12,011 nucleotides of DNA from contig JANJXE010000192.1 of the NCBI GenBank assembly GCA_024709185.1, positions 1 to 12,011 of the forward strand. Direction: 5' to 3'. The stretch is from Paludibacter sp. (GTDB lineage Bacteria > Bacteroidota > Bacteroidia > Bacteroidales > Paludibacteraceae). Each line of letters starts with the position of its first letter. Position 1 is the first letter of the stretch. Positions 1-7,483 of this stretch are shown here, piece by piece. Below the pieces are notes generated by a model. The model was not told where the DNA came from. It did no database searches and worked only from the letters and a program-made list of their open reading frames with translations. The position numbers were made by a program, and so were the translations under genes.

Positions 1-473
1 CTTACCGAAATTATACTGATATCTTCACGAACCGGAGGTGTATATTCGTTGATTCTTTGTTGCAATCCTGATAAAGGATTTTCAGTTGCGAGCAATGAAC
101 TCAGCGAGTAAATGTTGTTTATCTGCTTTGTTAGTAAAGTATTAATCTGATTAACTGCTTCAATACCCGGATAAGAACGCAGGGTCAGAAGGCTGATCAA
201 TGAGTCGATTTGCATACTTTTTAGATTCATTTCCTCTTGGGAAAGTGTATCCCCATTGGCCAAAAATTTACTTCCAGCAAGTTGGATATCATTTACAAGC
301 CCTATCAGTTCATTCGTAACCGCAAAATTCGATTGCTGAACATCAATTTCAGTCCTTTGCTGGCTAATTTCTTTCCGCAAATGGTAAATATACAAACTGA
401 TAAGTAGCACAATACCACCTGATACAATGTACAGTGCAACTGCTTTCAAACTAATTGTTCGTTCGATGTTCAT
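1..473 (-). CDS. Membrane sensor protein, probable (hybrid) histidine kinase, N-terminal fragment
   Basis: The frame is open on the minus strand from an ATG at 473-471 to the left edge, giving 157 codons with no stop, so the gene is cut by the window and only its N-terminus is seen. The protein opens with a short basic stretch (MNIERTISLK), one membrane segment at about residues 11-31, and then a long, Gln/Leu/Ser-rich, mostly helical stretch of about 125 residues. This layout (one N-terminal helix, then a four-helix-like sensing region) is typical of Bacteroidetes sensor kinases, including hybrid two-component proteins. The kinase core (HisKA/HATPase) would lie outside the window, so the kinase assignment is inference; a chemoreceptor-like or other helical membrane protein remains possible. 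The gene is divergent from the Spy-like gene at 582, and the two starts are 108 bp apart, so control may be shared. Confidence 0.6.
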   Translation of the reverse strand, partial: MNIERTISLKAVALYIVSGGIVLLISLYIYHLRKEISQQRTEIDVQQSNFAVTNELIGLVNDIQLAGSKFLANGDTLSQEEMNLKSMQIDSLISLLTLRSYPGIEAVNQINTLLTKQINNIYSLSSLLATENPLSGLQQRINEYTPPVREDISIISV

Positions 474-477
474 GCTA

Positions 478-485
478 CAAAGTTA
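478..485 (-). promoter_or_regulatory. Possible -7 box (TAACTTTG) for the sensor gene
   Basis: Read on the minus strand this is TAACTTTG, which matches the Bacteroidetes -7 consensus TAnnTTTG. It ends 4 nt before the ATG, so a transcript from it would be nearly leaderless. I see no clear TTTG box 18-20 nt upstream, only GTTTAAA. Weak call. Confidence 0.25.
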
Positions 486-581
486 AAAAAATTGTTTTGA
501 GTTTAAACTATTGTAGTATCCGTCAGTCTATATTGACAGCATGCTAAAAATACAAACAAAATAATTTAATAAAGTAAGTAT

Positions 582-1076
582 ATGAGAAAATTTGTAGCAA
601 CACTTGTGGCAGTGTCCATGGTAGTTGGCTTGGCAGTAAATGCTCAGTCACAAGCACGTCAGGAAAGGAGAAATCCACAGCATAAAGTTATGCAGGAAGG
701 TAGGCCTCCAATGATTTCTCCGGAGAAAAAAGCTGAATTCATGGCAAAAGAATTGGAACTCAACGATGCTGAAAAGGCTAAAGTTCAGGCTTTATTTGAA
801 AAACAAACACTCAAAGCCAAACAACATCAGGAAGAAATGAAAAAAATGATGGACGACCATCGTGTCCTCAGGGAATCCGAACGTGCGGCCAACGAAGCTG
901 AATTAATCAAAATTATTGGTCTGGAAAAATTTCAAAAGCTTCAATCGCAACGAATTGCCCGCCTTGAAAAAGAAAACCGCATGTTGAAAATGAGAATGAT
1001 GCGCAAAGATGCTCCTGTAGACCGTCAAAAGATGAGAATGGAAAAAAGAAGAAAAATGCATCAGCAAAGGCAATAA
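582..1076 (+). CDS. Exported Met-rich helical protein, DUF4890/Spy-CpxP-like
   Basis: The protein has 164 residues. Residues 1-21 form a signal peptide (MRKF, hydrophobic core to about 20, then A-Q-S). The mature part is highly charged and helical, with a degenerate Spy-like segment at about 57-75 (LELNDAEKAKVQALFEKQ), a Lys/Met-rich stretch at 84-92 and a strongly basic, Met-rich C-terminus at 130-164. I count 13 Met in the mature chain and no Cys. Size, composition and the repeated helix pattern fit the DUF4890 family of Bacteroidetes, which resembles the periplasmic Spy/CpxP chaperone-like proteins; the function is not established. Position next to a divergent sensor gene recalls CpxP beside CpxA, but that link is inference. 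The start is the first ATG of the frame and is directly followed by the signal peptide. Confidence 0.7.
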   Translation: MRKFVATLVAVSMVVGLAVNAQSQARQERRNPQHKVMQEGRPPMISPEKKAEFMAKELELNDAEKAKVQALFEKQTLKAKQHQEEMKKMMDDHRVLRESERAANEAELIKIIGLEKFQKLQSQRIARLEKENRMLKMRMMRKDAPVDRQKMRMEKRRKMHQQRQ

Positions 1077-1102
1077 GGTGTTTGTTTTTGAGGAAGGATT
1101 GA

Positions 1103-1136
1103 AAAGGCTGTTAGGGAAAGTTTTCCGACAGCCTTT
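1103..1136 (+). terminator. Hairpin terminator after the Spy-like gene
   Basis: A perfect 9-bp inverted repeat, AAAGGCTGT (1103-1111) with ACAGCCTTT (1128-1136). The 16-nt loop can pair further through GGAAA and TTTCC. It starts 27 nt after the stop codon at 1076. Only a short T run closes the stem, so termination may be modest. Confidence 0.55.
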
Positions 1137-1183
1137 GCTATATTAAATGATATGTGCTGAGTGTATTTATCGTAAATTTCCAG

Positions 1184-1191
1184 TATTTTTG
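1184..1191 (+). promoter_or_regulatory. Possible -7 box (TATTTTTG) for the GGT-like gene
   Basis: TATTTTTG matches TAnnTTTG and ends 25 nt before the ATG at 1217, a sensible leader length. No clear TTTG stands 18-21 nt upstream, so this rests on the -7 match alone. Confidence 0.3.
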
Positions 1192-1216
1192 AACTTTCAA
1201 TTTAATTCAACATACC

Positions 1217-3055
1217 ATGAAAACATTGCCTTCACTTCTGGTTTTAGGTCTCATTGTGATGAAATTCCACGCTCAGTCATTCAACACATTTCCGGTAACA
1301 ACACAAAAACCTCCTTTGCACGCCAGGCATTGGATTGCAATTACGGGTAAACCACTTGCTGCAACTGCTGGTGCAACTTTGTTTATTCAGGGTGGAAATG
1401 CAATTGATGCGTCATGTGCTATGCTCGCAGCTACTTGCACTATGTGGGATGTTTTGGGATGGGGAGGAGAGACTCAGTCACTTATTTATCATCCCAAACT
1501 CAAAAAGGTGATTGCCATAAATGCGTTGGGTGTGGCTCCGACAGGTGCTACTGCCTCTTTTTTCAAAGAAAAAGGATACACCTATCCACCGCAGTATGGC
1601 GCTCTGGCAGCTGTTACGCCCGGCACCCCGGGTGGTTTGCTGGTCATCCTGGCCGAATTTGGCACGAAGAGTCTGAAGGAAGTCCTGGCGCCGGCTATGC
1701 AATTAGCGACCGGTTATCCTATTGAAGCGCAGGCAGCCAACTCCATTGAACGGGAAAAAGTCCGTATCCGTGAATGGCCTTATTCTGCAAAGGTATTTCT
1801 CACTCATCAGGGCGAACGGGAAGCTCCTTATCCCGGAGAAATTTTTGTACAAAACGACTTGTTGCTGACTCTTCAAAAAATGGTTGAAACCGAGCAGCAG
1901 GCACTTCGTAAAGGAAAAAACAGAAAAGAAGCCATTTACGCAGCCTACGATCGTTTTTACAAAGGAGATATTGCCCGGGAATTTGTTCGTGGATGCCGGG
2001 AGCAAGGCGGTTTAATTACCCTGGAAGATTTAGCCAGCTGGAAGGTTATTCAGGAGGAACCATTGATGACGACATATCGTGGTACGGAAGTGTATAAATT
2101 ACGTGAATGGACACAGGGGCCTGTGATGCTTCAAACCCTCAATATGCTCGAAAATTTTGATATAAAGGCGATGGGTTATAATAGTTCAGGTTATATTCAT
2201 ACTTTGTATCAAGCGATGAATCTGACTTATGCCGATCGCGATTATTATTACGGTGATCCCTATTTTCCACCGGTCGAGCCCATACTGGGATTGCTTTCAA
2301 AAGAATATGCGTTGAAAAGAAGTAAATTAATTTCTCCTGATAAAAACAACCCGCATTTTCTGCCGGGAGATCCATATCCCTACGAAGGAAAAACGAATCC
2401 ATGGCTAAAAGCATCAACAAAATTAATTACTAAAAAAGGAAACTTTGATGAGCAATATTACCGGGATTTTGTTGCTGGAACTACATCGGTCATTGCAGCA
2501 GATAGTTCTGGTTGGGTAGTCTCAATGACTCCAAGTGGAGGTTGGATACCTGCCTGTATTGCAGGAAACACAGGGATAGGAATGAGTCAGCGAATGCAGA
2601 GCTTTGTTCTCGATGCTACTGAAAATCCCTTTAATGTAGTGGAACCCGGTAAACGGCCACGTGTAACACTGACACCATCATTTGCTATGCGCGATGGAAA
2701 ACCTTTTTTGGCCTTTGCAAAACAGGGAGGTGATGAACAGGATCAGTTATTACTTCAGTTTTTTCTGAATATTGTCGAGTTTGGGATGACGGTTCAGGAA
2801 GCCTGCGAATCAGCAGGTTTTATTTCGCACCAACTATTTTCGAGTTTCGGAGACCATGAGCGTCAACCCGGTTCACTGGTGTTGAATACCAAAATCCCGG
2901 AATGGACACGCAATGAATTGCTCCGAAAAGGATATAAACTTCAATTTCGTGAACGCACAAGCGGCCCGGTGAATGCCATTCAGTTCGATTGGCTAAATGG
3001 TGCTTTTTGGGGTGGATCCAGCAATCATGGCGAAGACTATGGAATCGGATGGTAA
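1217..3055 (+). CDS. Exported gamma-glutamyltransferase-family (Ntn-hydrolase) enzyme, atypical
   Basis: The protein has 612 residues and a signal peptide at 1-20 (MKTLPSLLVL..., cut near HAQS). The GGT fold is recognisable: the N-terminal motif KPLAATAGATLFIQGGNAIDAS at about 45-66 (two overlapping blocks), a Gly-rich segment WGGE near 82, and the self-cleavage and nucleophile site GTTSV with Thr422 as the likely nucleophile opening the small subunit. The later block KRPRVTLTP ends at 487, and the oxyanion Gly pair is QGGD with G504-G505. In this family the proenzyme cuts itself before the Thr and hydrolyses or transfers gamma-glutamyl groups, usually in the periplasm. By hand alignment with E. 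coli Ggt, the glutamate-binding residues R114, N411, D433 and S462/S463 correspond to L104, G442, S462 and V483/T484 here. So this is best called a GGT-family protein of unknown substrate, closer in motif style to the YwrD/acylase-like branch, and not a proven glutathione enzyme. Confidence 0.85.
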   Translation: MKTLPSLLVLGLIVMKFHAQSFNTFPVTTQKPPLHARHWIAITGKPLAATAGATLFIQGGNAIDASCAMLAATCTMWDVLGWGGETQSLIYHPKLKKVIAINALGVAPTGATASFFKEKGYTYPPQYGALAAVTPGTPGGLLVILAEFGTKSLKEVLAPAMQLATGYPIEAQAANSIEREKVRIREWPYSAKVFLTHQGEREAPYPGEIFVQNDLLLTLQKMVETEQQALRKGKNRKEAIYAAYDRFYKGDIAREFVRGCREQGGLITLEDLASWKVIQEEPLMTTYRGTEVYKLREWTQGPVMLQTLNMLENFDIKAMGYNSSGYIHTLYQAMNLTYADRDYYYGDPYFPPVEPILGLLSKEYALKRSKLISPDKNNPHFLPGDPYPYEGKTNPWLKASTKLITKKGNFDEQYYRDFVAGTTSVIAADSSGWVVSMTPSGGWIPACIAGNTGIGMSQRMQSFVLDATENPFNVVEPGKRPRVTLTPSFAMRDGKPFLAFAKQGGDEQDQLLLQFFLNIVEFGMTVQEACESAGFISHQLFSSFGDHERQPGSLVLNTKIPEWTRNELLRKGYKLQFRERTSGPVNAIQFDWLNGAFWGGSSNHGEDYGIGW

Positions 3056-3059
3056 TATG

Positions 3060-3992
3060 TCAGGTAGCAGCTTTTTTCTCTAAAATATAGATGGTGAAAA
3101 AGCCAATGATTGCAATAGCAATGGCTACAATAAATTGCAGGTCGACGGTTGGAAGAATGCGTTCGTAGCTGAATACTTTTTCTCCTTTCGAGAGTAAGGC
3201 ACCAAAGCTATTTATTTCGAGTAACTGACCTGCACTATCGAAGGACTTTTTCCAGGGCCAGATTACTACCAGTGAACCGAGAATAAAACCTGTAAGTGCA
3301 GCAATAGTTTGATCCTTATATTTTTTGTAAAGCCATGACAGAAAATGGGAAAAAGCAGGTAAACCAATTGCACAACCGATGGCTACAGCTGTCAGGTTAA
3401 TAATGTTCAATTCTGTTATGGATCGAAGTACCAGTTCGTAGTTGCCCATCAACACCAACACAAAACTTCCTGAGATGCCTGGTAAAATCATACTGCAAAC
3501 AGCCACCACTCCACAAATGACCAGGTAGATAAAGGAATCGTTCTCGCGGGCCGGACTAAGAATTGTTATAGATGCAGCTATAGCAGTTCCCATAATTAAA
3601 AAGAGAATAACTGTAGCATTGTACTTTGTGATAGTTTTTCCCACCAGCCAAATTGAAGCTATGATTAATCCAAAAAAATAGGACCAGATAAAAATGGGAA
3701 AATTTTCGAAAAGATAACTCAATAGTTTGGCCACAGAAAAAATACTGGCTACGACTCCCAACAACACGACAGCCAGAAACTGAAGATCGGTTTGTGTCGC
3801 AAAGGCCTTGAAATCGCGTTTAAGCAGCAATTTAAATGTGTGTAAATTAAAGGATTTCAAACTATTGATAAGGCGTTCGAAAATTCCGGTAATAAGTGCT
3901 ATAGTTCCACCCGATACCCCGGGTATTACGTTTGCTGTTCCCATAGCAAAACCTTTTAGAAAAAGGGCCGTATTGTTTTTAAAAATGCTCAT
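3060..3992 (-). CDS. DUF368 membrane transporter, PopT-like (undecaprenyl phosphate translocase family)
   Basis: The protein has 310 residues and is very hydrophobic, with about eight or more membrane segments. It carries the DUF368 hallmark twice, as expected for an inverted-repeat fold: IPGVSGG at 23-29 and LPGISGS at 170-176. DUF368 proteins (PopT in other bacteria) are reported to carry undecaprenyl phosphate, the lipid carrier for wall and surface sugars, back across the cytoplasmic membrane. The assignment to the family is firm; the transport role here is by homology. The start ATG lies 22 bp after the stop of the DUF4861 gene on the same strand, so the two are probably one transcript. 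The gene converges on the GGT-like gene with only 4 bp between the stop codons, and I see no terminator hairpin there. Confidence 0.88.
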   Translation of the reverse strand: MSIFKNNTALFLKGFAMGTANVIPGVSGGTIALITGIFERLINSLKSFNLHTFKLLLKRDFKAFATQTDLQFLAVVLLGVVASIFSVAKLLSYLFENFPIFIWSYFFGLIIASIWLVGKTITKYNATVILFLIMGTAIAASITILSPARENDSFIYLVICGVVAVCSMILPGISGSFVLVLMGNYELVLRSITELNIINLTAVAIGCAIGLPAFSHFLSWLYKKYKDQTIAALTGFILGSLVVIWPWKKSFDSAGQLLEINSFGALLSKGEKVFSYERILPTVDLQFIVAIAIAIIGFFTIYILEKKAAT

Positions 3993-4014
3993 CAGGTACG
4001 TAATATTAATAAAT

Positions 4015-5229
4015 TTAATTGACCTGCACCGAAGACAATCCTTTACTCCAGTTTTTCAGGTAGTGAAAAAATGCCTCTGCTGATTTTACAGGTTGATTTT
4101 CTTCTTTGGTTGCCACAGTAGTGAAATGAAACCGCACTACTTCTCCCGCTTTAACAGGAAAAAGCAGAATATTGTTCACTCCATCCATACAGTGTTTGCC
4201 TGTGAATTGTAGTGGTAGAAAAAGTCCTAATCCAACAGTTTCTTTTGTGTATTTCAAAGTATCTGGTTGTGGATACCAGCTCCCCCAGGTGCCAACCAAC
4301 TCATCACTTTTCATACTGGGTCCACCACCAATCATCTGCACTCCGGTTGCCAGGTTGTGAATGTCGTTCGATGCTCTTACTTCAGCTGTTACGTCCCTGT
4401 GGTTAGCGTAAATAGTATACCGAACCGTCAAATCTGTCTTTTTTCCTTCATATTCCCATCCTTTCACTTCGCTTTCGACAATAGTACGAATATTTCCCTT
4501 AGTCAAAATGCGATGAGTACGTTTTTCAAACTTATCTATATGAGTTAGTTTCGTTCCATTCCAACCTTTGATAGTTCCATTTCCCACCCAGTCGGATACC
4601 AGTAGAATGTCATCTCCAAAGCCAGCTTTTATTTGATCTTCCGTAGGATACCAGCCAGTCTGGGACAGCTCAAGTTGAGCTTTTTTCTTTCCGTAAATAT
4701 CAATAGTACTTTTATTATCAAAATAGATGCGATAGGCAATCAGCTTCGATTCAAAAGCAACGCCGTGATGGTGGAGTTGATTATACATATCATTTTTCGT
4801 CGATGAAGCTTCGGTGACATGTCTCAATCCTTCGCTGGTTTTCAGAATCAAACTTGCATCGGTTTGAGGCTCAGCAGACGGTTGTTTGGATATTTTCGTC
4901 GTTTTTAGAATAACTTTTTTCTGTTCATACGCTTTCAGGTTGACAAGAAATACCAGTTCATCGGGGTTGCCATCTCTGTTTAAATCATCCAGTTGTGAGA
5001 CCACTGGCTTGCCATCGACAATCACTGTCAATTTTGCAAGCTCTAAGGTTGATAGTGTGAACAATTCATCCAATGAAAGAACAACAGGTGCATCGGTTAT
5101 TGCAACAGAATTTGGGTTTTTAATACTTATTTTTTTTGTAAATGCCGATGTAGTTGAACTGATGAGTAGTGCAAAACAAAGTAACAGTAGAGGAAGGACT
5201 TGCAACAGCAGTCGTACATTAGTCTTCAT
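4015..5229 (-). CDS. Exported DUF4861 family protein
   Basis: The protein has 404 residues. Residues 1-29 form a long signal peptide (hydrophobic Leu-rich core, cut near TSA-F). After it come a beta-rich N-terminal region with an EF-hand-like acidic loop at 81-91 (DDLNRDGNPDE), a segment at about 150-180 with HHH at 153-155 and the run AYRIYFD, then beta-rich sequence with GGGPSM at 301-306 and WGSWYP at 315-320. These fit DUF4861, a family common in Bacteroidetes and often met near polysaccharide-degradation genes. Its molecular role is not known to me, and here no glycoside hydrolase, lyase or SusC/SusD gene lies beside it. It is followed after 22 bp by the DUF368 transporter. The start is the first Met of the signal peptide. 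Confidence 0.8.
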   Translation of the reverse strand: MKTNVRLLLQVLPLLLLCFALLISSTTSAFTKKISIKNPNSVAITDAPVVLSLDELFTLSTLELAKLTVIVDGKPVVSQLDDLNRDGNPDELVFLVNLKAYEQKKVILKTTKISKQPSAEPQTDASLILKTSEGLRHVTEASSTKNDMYNQLHHHGVAFESKLIAYRIYFDNKSTIDIYGKKKAQLELSQTGWYPTEDQIKAGFGDDILLVSDWVGNGTIKGWNGTKLTHIDKFEKRTHRILTKGNIRTIVESEVKGWEYEGKKTDLTVRYTIYANHRDVTAEVRASNDIHNLATGVQMIGGGPSMKSDELVGTWGSWYPQPDTLKYTKETVGLGLFLPLQFTGKHCMDGVNNILLFPVKAGEVVRFHFTTVATKEENQPVKSAEAFFHYLKNWSKGLSSVQVN

Positions 5230-5252
5230 TGGTATGTTGTGGATTGTTAAAG

Positions 5253-5290
5253 AAAGAACCCCACAAATTCGTTGATTTGTAGGGTTCTTT
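5253..5290 (-). terminator. Strong hairpin terminator of tRNA-Ser
   Basis: A 16-bp stem with a single C/A mismatch: left arm 5253-5268, right arm 5275-5290, loop of 6 nt. On the minus strand it lies 23 nt past the tRNA 3' end, and the stem runs into a U-rich stretch (TTCTTTCTTTAA). It sits between the tRNA and the DUF4861 gene (start 5229), so it should insulate that gene from tRNA transcription. The hairpin is nearly symmetric, and it also lies just upstream of the DUF4861 start. Confidence 0.8.
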
Positions 5291-5313
5291 AAAGATTAGT
5301 AGTATCTACTCTG

Positions 5314-5398
5314 CGGAGAGAAAGGGATTCGAACCCCTGGTACCTCACAGTACAACGGTTTTCAAGACCGCCGCAATCGACCACTCTGCCATCTCTCC
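5314..5398 (-). tRNA. tRNA-Ser (anticodon UGA)
   Basis: Read on the minus strand, this is an 85-nt class II tRNA with a complete fold. The acceptor stem GGAGAGA (5398-5392) pairs with TCTCTCC (5321-5315), with discriminator G at 5314. The D arm contains GCAGAGTGGTC. The anticodon loop CTTGAAA gives anticodon TGA, which reads UCA and related Ser codons. A long variable arm follows, then the T arm GGGGTTCGAATCCC. CCA is not encoded. The long variable arm and G discriminator are the normal serine identity marks. It lies downstream of purC on the same strand, but has its own promoter at 5420-5450. Confidence 0.97.
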
Positions 5399-5419
5399 TT
5401 GCTTTCGTATAAAGCGGTG

Positions 5420-5450
5420 CAAAGATACTGCTTTTTTCGGAATAGCCAAA
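5420..5450 (-). promoter_or_regulatory. Bacteroidetes-type promoter of tRNA-Ser
   Basis: On the minus strand: TTTG at 5450-5447, a spacer of exactly 19 nt, then TATCTTTG at 5427-5420. This is a full match to the Bacteroidetes -33/-7 consensus (TTTG, TAnnTTTG). The -7 box ends 21 nt before the mature tRNA 5' end, leaving a short leader for RNase P to remove. Confidence 0.8.
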
Positions 5451-5519
5451 TCCCGTAGCGAATATTTTAAGTAAAAAGATGTACTAAATTGAATCGATGA
5501 ATATGATTTTACCTGAAGT

Positions 5520-6467
5520 TTATACAGAGGCAAGATAGGCCTTCACATTTGTTTCAATTCGGGTCTGAATATCTTCTGTATGGGCCTTGTCGAAGGTTTC
5601 TCCACTGATATTTTCGAACAGTTCAATATAGCGCTCGCTAATGCCGGCCACAATTTCGTCGGTCATTTCAGGTACGGTTTGTCCTTCTTTTCCCTGAAAG
5701 CCATTGTCCATCAACCATTCACGTACGAATTCCTTCGAAAGCTGCTTCTGAGTTTCACCTTTTGCAAAGCGTTCTTCGTAACCTTCTGCATAGAAATAGC
5801 GGGAAGAGTCCGGGGTGTGAATTTCATCAATCAGGTAGATTTTTCCATCTCTCTTGCCAAATTCATATTTTGTGTCAACAAGGATTAATCCGCGCTGAGC
5901 AGCTATTTCCGATCCACGAAGGAACAATTGCATGGTGTACTTTTCTAATAATGCATATTCATCCGGAGCAACCAGTCCCTGATTCAGGATCTCCTCTTTC
6001 GAAATATCTTCATCGTGTAAACCATATTCAGCTTTAGTGGTAGGAGTGATAATCGGTGTTTCAAAACGTTGATTTTCGCGCATTCCGTCCGGAATTCTCA
6101 CACCGCAAATCTCGCGAACTCCATTCTTGTAGGCCCGCCAGGCACTACCACATAAATAGCCGCGAACAATCATTTCAACCGGATATCCTTCGCAACGTAG
6201 TCCGATGGTTACCATAGGGTCGGGTGAAGCCAGCTTCCAGTTGGGTACAATATCGGCAGTGGCATCCAGAAAACGGGCTGCAATTTGGTTCAACATCTGT
6301 CCTTTGTACGGAATCCCCTTGGGTAATACCACGTCGAATGCCGAAATACGGTCGGTGGCTACCATCACCAGTAAATCATTTTTTACCGTGTACACATCAC
6401 GGACCTTGCCATGATAGACGCTTTTCTGACCTTCAAACTGAAAATCGGTCGATGTAAGTGCTTTCAT
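5520..6467 (-). CDS. purC: Phosphoribosylaminoimidazolesuccinocarboxamide synthase (SAICAR synthase)
   Basis: The protein has 315 residues. It joins CAIR and aspartate with ATP to make SAICAR, a late step of cytosolic de novo purine synthesis. Family marks are present: the ATP-site loop GKVRDVY at 20-26, DRISAFD at 39-45, the signature LVDTKYEFG at 196-204 and the second signature [11 protein letters not shown] at 214-224. The chain is longer than the roughly 240-residue E. coli form, in the size class with extra segments. The ATG start at 6467 gives a normal N-terminus and lies 12 bp after the stop of the DUF3298-type gene, so the two probably share a transcript. No other purine gene is in the window, so purC stands alone here. 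Confidence 0.97.
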   Translation of the reverse strand: MKALTSTDFQFEGQKSVYHGKVRDVYTVKNDLLVMVATDRISAFDVVLPKGIPYKGQMLNQIAARFLDATADIVPNWKLASPDPMVTIGLRCEGYPVEMIVRGYLCGSAWRAYKNGVREICGVRIPDGMRENQRFETPIITPTTKAEYGLHDEDISKEEILNQGLVAPDEYALLEKYTMQLFLRGSEIAAQRGLILVDTKYEFGKRDGKIYLIDEIHTPDSSRYFYAEGYEERFAKGETQKQLSKEFVREWLMDNGFQGKEGQTVPEMTDEIVAGISERYIELFENISGETFDKAHTEDIQTRIETNVKAYLASV

Positions 6468-6479
6468 TGTTGTAACTAA

Positions 6480-7355
6480 TTAATTGTTGTTTGCAGATAA
6501 TGCGGTCTCGTGCTGCAGCACTAAATATTGGAGCGGATTATTCTCTTGCATCAACGTTTTTAATTGCTGATAACTGAGCATAACCTCAATTTCGTATGCG
6601 TAACTCAAAGGTGCAATTTCGTATGGATTAAAAACGAAACAAATTCCTTCATCGTTGATGTAAAAATTACCGTTCGGACGAATCGCTTCGATAGTGTAAG
6701 AGGTATTTTCATAGCTATCGATGGTGGGCATGTCTTTATTTTCTTTGCTCAGTCGCTGTACTTCAGCTCTTAGTAAAGCGGTAAGCTCTTCTTCATATCT
6801 CGGAACAAAAATATCATCTTCGGTAATCTGTTCACCATTTTTTAAATTATAATTGAAGAAAAAACGGGTGCGGGTAGGGTGGTTTCCTCCAAAATCAACA
6901 TCACGGAGGATTCCATAACTGAATATGTGTTCATCGTTGAGTAAGGAAAATCCTTCCATGTAAAAGCTATTGTTTAAAACCAAAAAATCGGTTTTGCTGA
7001 TTTTATCAGCCACAAAGGCATTGTTGTTAAGGTATTCTGTCTTCAGAGCAGCTACGAAGCTTGGTAAGATAGTGTCTTCTGGCATAGTAAGATATTGTTC
7101 GCCAACCAGTTGGAGATAGATGCCCGATTTAATTTTATCCAGAATGGAACTTTTTGTATAAGCAACAGGCACTTCAATGGATAATTCGATGCTCAATGCA
7201 CCGCGTGTGGTATCTTCTGTAAGAAACTGTTTATCAGTAATGGAGCGCAGTTCAGTTTGAACGTTATCGGGAGATGTTGGTTTGAAAAAAAGATAAGCAG
7301 CAATGAAAATAAGCAGTAAAATGCTGATAGTCAACAAAAGTATTTTTTTATTCAT
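6480..7355 (-). CDS. Membrane-anchored DUF3298-type (RsiV-like) protein
   Basis: The protein has 291 residues with one N-terminal membrane segment at about 5-24 (MNKKILLLTI...) and the rest outside the cytoplasm; there is no lipobox Cys, so it is either an uncleaved anchor or a signal peptide. The C-terminal half has the DUF3298 style: HPTRTRFFFNYNLKNGE at 159-175 followed by DDIF at 180-183, then NFYINDEGICFVFNPYEIAP at 230-249 and a closing beta segment with SYQQLK near 261-266. Proteins of this type often pair DUF4163 with DUF3298, and the fold is shared with the lysozyme-sensing anti-sigma factor RsiV. No sigma factor gene is present nearby, so a sensing role is not supported. The gene precedes purC by 12 bp and is divergent from the metal-linked cluster at 7484. 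Confidence 0.72.
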   Translation of the reverse strand: MNKKILLLTISILLLIFIAAYLFFKPTSPDNVQTELRSITDKQFLTEDTTRGALSIELSIEVPVAYTKSSILDKIKSGIYLQLVGEQYLTMPEDTILPSFVAALKTEYLNNNAFVADKISKTDFLVLNNSFYMEGFSLLNDEHIFSYGILRDVDFGGNHPTRTRFFFNYNLKNGEQITEDDIFVPRYEEELTALLRAEVQRLSKENKDMPTIDSYENTSYTIEAIRPNGNFYINDEGICFVFNPYEIAPLSYAYEIEVMLSYQQLKTLMQENNPLQYLVLQHETALSANNN

Positions 7356-7384
7356 ATTATAGTATATAGCTGAATTTTCAAGTG

Positions 7385-7392
7385 CAAAGTTA
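7385..7392 (-). promoter_or_regulatory. Possible -7 box (TAACTTTG) for the DUF3298-type gene and purC
   Basis: On the minus strand TAACTTTG matches TAnnTTTG and ends 29 nt before the ATG at 7355. No good TTTG is found 19-21 nt upstream, where the dyad at 7402-7416 lies instead. Confidence 0.4.
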
Positions 7393-7401
7393 CAACAACA
7401 A

Positions 7402-7416
7402 ATGTATATAATACAT
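7402..7416. promoter_or_regulatory. Short perfect dyad between divergent genes, candidate operator
   Basis: ATGTAT-ATA-ATACAT is a perfect 6-bp inverted repeat with a 3-bp centre. It lies just upstream of the possible -7 box of the minus-strand gene and 68 bp before the ATG at 7484, in the only divergent promoter region of the metal-linked cluster. The sequence is AT-rich, so chance is a real alternative. Confidence 0.25.
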
Positions 7417-7468
7417 TAAAAAAATAAAATTATCAGTGTTAAGTATCGTTTTTTTTATCTCTTCCACT

Positions 7469-7476
7469 TATATTTG
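7469..7476 (+). promoter_or_regulatory. Possible -7 box (TATATTTG) for the metal-linked cluster
   Basis: TATATTTG matches TAnnTTTG and ends 7 nt before the ATG at 7484. It would give an almost leaderless transcript. If real, it rules out the upstream in-frame ATG at 7436 as a start. No TTTG box lies at the usual distance. Confidence 0.35.
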
Positions 7477-7483
7477 CGTCGAT

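Noticed and set aside
1147..1350. Open frame of 67 codons overlapping the start of the GGT-like gene
   Set aside because: It overlaps the signal peptide and start of a well-supported gene in another frame and resembles no family.
2139..2420. Minus-strand open frame of 93 codons inside the GGT-like gene
   Set aside because: It is a shadow of a confirmed coding region, with no start signal or recognisable domain.
5345..5533. Open frame of 62 codons on the minus strand running into the tRNA
   Set aside because: It ends inside tRNA-Ser and runs across the tRNA promoter; the tRNA explains the sequence.
7436..7483. In-frame upstream ATG giving a 16-residue longer Cys/His-rich protein
   Set aside because: The later ATG at 7484 gives a standard signal peptide, and a possible -7 box lies between the two starts.
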